Assembly (NCBI RefSeq): GCF_004346165.1 | Contig: NZ_SLZZ01000015.1 | Span: 17,451 to 81,450, forward strand | DNA from: Muricomes intestini | GTDB lineage: Bacteria; Bacillota; Clostridia; Lachnospirales; Lachnospiraceae | DNA length: 64,000 nucleotides | Reading direction: 5' to 3' | In this document: positions 62,463 to 64,000 of the stretch, piece after piece | Numbering within the stretch: position 1 is the first letter of the stretch | How the letters are laid out: every line of letters begins with the position of its first letter | Program-made: the position numbers and the translations under genes | Notes under the pieces: model-generated | Databases searched by the model: none | What the model was told of the DNA's origin: nothing | Seen by the model: only the letters and a program-made list of their open reading frames with translations

Positions 62463-63898
62463 ATGAACCCTTCTTTTGAATACATCACCCATCTTGAATA
62501 TCGATTAAAAGCATCCCAGGCGGAAGTTCGGGCATTCCGGTCTGGAAAAAAGTTCCAGGATATCCAGGAGATGCAGAGAAAAGAAAGAGAAGTTCTGGAA
62601 CGGGAACTTCGTGCCCTGAAAAGAGAACTCATGAAAGCGCATCAGGAGACAAAAGAAGTTCGGAATCAGTGGTTTGAGGTTTTTGAAGACCTCCAAAAAG
62701 AACAAGATCGGAAAGAGAAGGCTCTTCGTTACTGGTTAAAACAGATGGAAAAAAGAGCTTTGAAAGCAGAGGAAAACTATGGGGATGCACAGGACAAAAT
62801 CAAAGAGCTGCGCCATGGTTTTTATGAGGTAGCAGCTGCTTTAGAAGAAGAAAAAGGGAAGAACCTGAAATTAATGGCACAGGTTTCTCAGGATTTTGAG
62901 AACTCCTCATTTCCTTCTTCCAGCCAGAAAATCCGGAAAAAGAAGGTTCCGAACAACCGAAAAGTAACTGGGAAACATCCGGGCGGACAGCCGGGACATA
63001 CCGGACACCGCAGAAAAAGACAGACTCCCACCTGCCCGTCTGTACTTTTACAACCAGACAGAGAGATTCTGAATGATCCTGACTTTAAAAAGACAAATCA
63101 CACCATCACAAAACAGCTTGTAAACATCAAGATGGTACTGGAAGTCACAGATTATTATGCAGATGTCTATCGGAATTCGAAAACAGGAGAAACCTATCAT
63201 GCCGAATTCCCTGCAGGTATTGTCAATGACGTAAACTATGGGGGCAGTATCAAAGCATTCCTTTTCCTGCTTAATAATGAATGCTGTACTTCCATAGACA
63301 AAAGCCGAAGATTTCTTTCGGATCTAACCGGAGGAAAACTCCAGATTTCCAAGGGTATGGTCAATCAACTCAGCAGGACTTTTGCACAAAAAAGTAAAGT
63401 GGATCAGCAGAAAGCTTTCTCTGAGCTGCTTGTTGCACCGATCCTGCATACGGATTGTACTAACGCCCGGGTTAACGGAAAAAACGCCTATGTGTTTATC
63501 TGTGCCAAACCAGATGGACAAGCTTTGTATACAGCCAGCGAAAAGAAAGGGCATGAAGGAGTAAAGGGAACCCCGGCAGAGCTTTCCCATGGGATTTTAA
63601 TTCACGACCATGAGTTGACATTTTATAACTATGGATCCAACCATCAGGAATGTCTGGCTCATGTTCTGCGTTACCTGAAAGGGAGCATGGAAAATGAACC
63701 AGACCGAGTCTGGAACAAGCAGATGCATACGCTGATACGGGAAATGATCCACTATCGAAATGGACTGGATCCCGGATGTGGCTGTGATACAGCAAAGGTC
63801 GCGGAGTACGAAACCCGTTACCGTAAAATTTTAGAAAAGGCAAAGGAGGAATACGAAGAAATCCCGTGCAATGATTATTACAAAGAAGGATACAACTT
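62463..63898 (+). pseudogene. IS66-family transposase, interrupted
   Basis: From the ATG at 62463 about 478 residues are IS66-like: a long N-terminal coiled coil (about 1-150), a Lys-rich linker with GKHPGGQPGHTGH (about 173), and the DDE core with HTDCTNARVNGKNAYVF (first Asp), ILIHDHELTFYNYG (second Asp) and HQECLAHVLRYLKGSMENEP. At DYYKEGYN the similarity ends; the expected LFLRMEKY-type continuation and the catalytic Glu are missing. The frame runs on through foreign sequence to the window edge. Confidence 0.75.
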
Positions 63899-64000
63899 TT
63901 CGAGTGGTAGTGTCATAAATTTTGTGTCTTTGGTAATAAATGGATCCAATCTGGAAAGAATTAAATATGAATATTCTTATCAGAGAGGAGCCTATTATTA
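63899..64000 (+). mobile_element. left end of a second insertion sequence (probably IS256-like)
   Basis: From about 63903 the sequence GTGGTAGTGTCATAAATTTT and then GTGTC resembles terminal repeats of IS256-type elements. About 80 bases later AGAGAGGAGCCTATTATTA is a ribosome site followed by the first two bases of what could be an ATG at the window edge. The element runs off the right side, so family and length are unproven. Confidence 0.45.

Overview
The window looks like chromosome of a Firmicute of the Lachnospiraceae/Clostridia type. Coding regions are led by strong AGGAGG-type ribosome sites. A core block of gdpP, rplI and dnaB (41.5-45.4 kb) has the order usual for Firmicutes, and MutS2, YhaM, a two-cysteine OhrR and an IS66 of the type common in gut Clostridia are present. 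No rRNA, tRNA or CRISPR array was seen. GC content and taxonomy were not computed.

Layout. 0-3.5 kb is a gene graveyard with toxin-antitoxin remnants: a headless Fic gene, an intact RelE/ParE toxin with a small overlapping antitoxin, and AbiEi with a 43-residue stump of its AbiEii toxin. Scraps of a serine recombinase, a VOC protein and a DNA glycosylase follow. 3.5-8.5 kb is a redox/electrophile cluster (YgiD-like dioxygenase, NAD(P)-binding protein, quinone-reductase-like MDR, flavodoxin, frameshifted SDR) read away from an Rrf2 regulator, with a palindrome on the promoter. 9-23.4 kb is housekeeping: rlmD, yhaM, an HtrA-like protein that has lost its catalytic triad, mutS2, a two-component system beside an orphan sugar-binding lipoprotein, a ferredoxin, an M24 peptidase, an IS110 element with a structured leader, and a MerR-type protein.

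23.5-41.2 kb is a carbon-catabolism island. A DhaK-DhaL kinase, a GldA-type dehydrogenase, a TIM-barrel isomerase and an MFS carrier diverge from a PocR/AraC regulator. Next come a ribose-type ABC transporter with an RpiB-like isomerase and a SIS isomerase, then a DeoR regulator, a KdgT-type carrier, a DUF1537 kinase and PdxA2. The last two are the known D-threonate route to dihydroxyacetone phosphate. The RpiB-like protein lacks the His that opens sugar rings, which would suit a four-carbon substrate.

47-59 kb is the most striking locus. A metallo-beta-lactamase-fold lactonase, a second sugar-type ABC transporter and a LacI regulator form one operon. Diverging from it is an operon of acyl-CoA synthetase, CoA-transferase, SDR and thiolase. 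Each promoter has good -35/-10 boxes and a near-identical AGAAA-type palindrome just downstream of its -10 box. I infer a LacI-controlled route that imports and opens a lactone or ester, then degrades the hydroxy acid by a short beta-oxidation.

59-64 kb holds a decayed gene, a peroxide-response operon (flavodoxin, glutathione peroxidase, OhrR), and an IS66 transposase gene that appears cut by a second insertion sequence running off the right edge.
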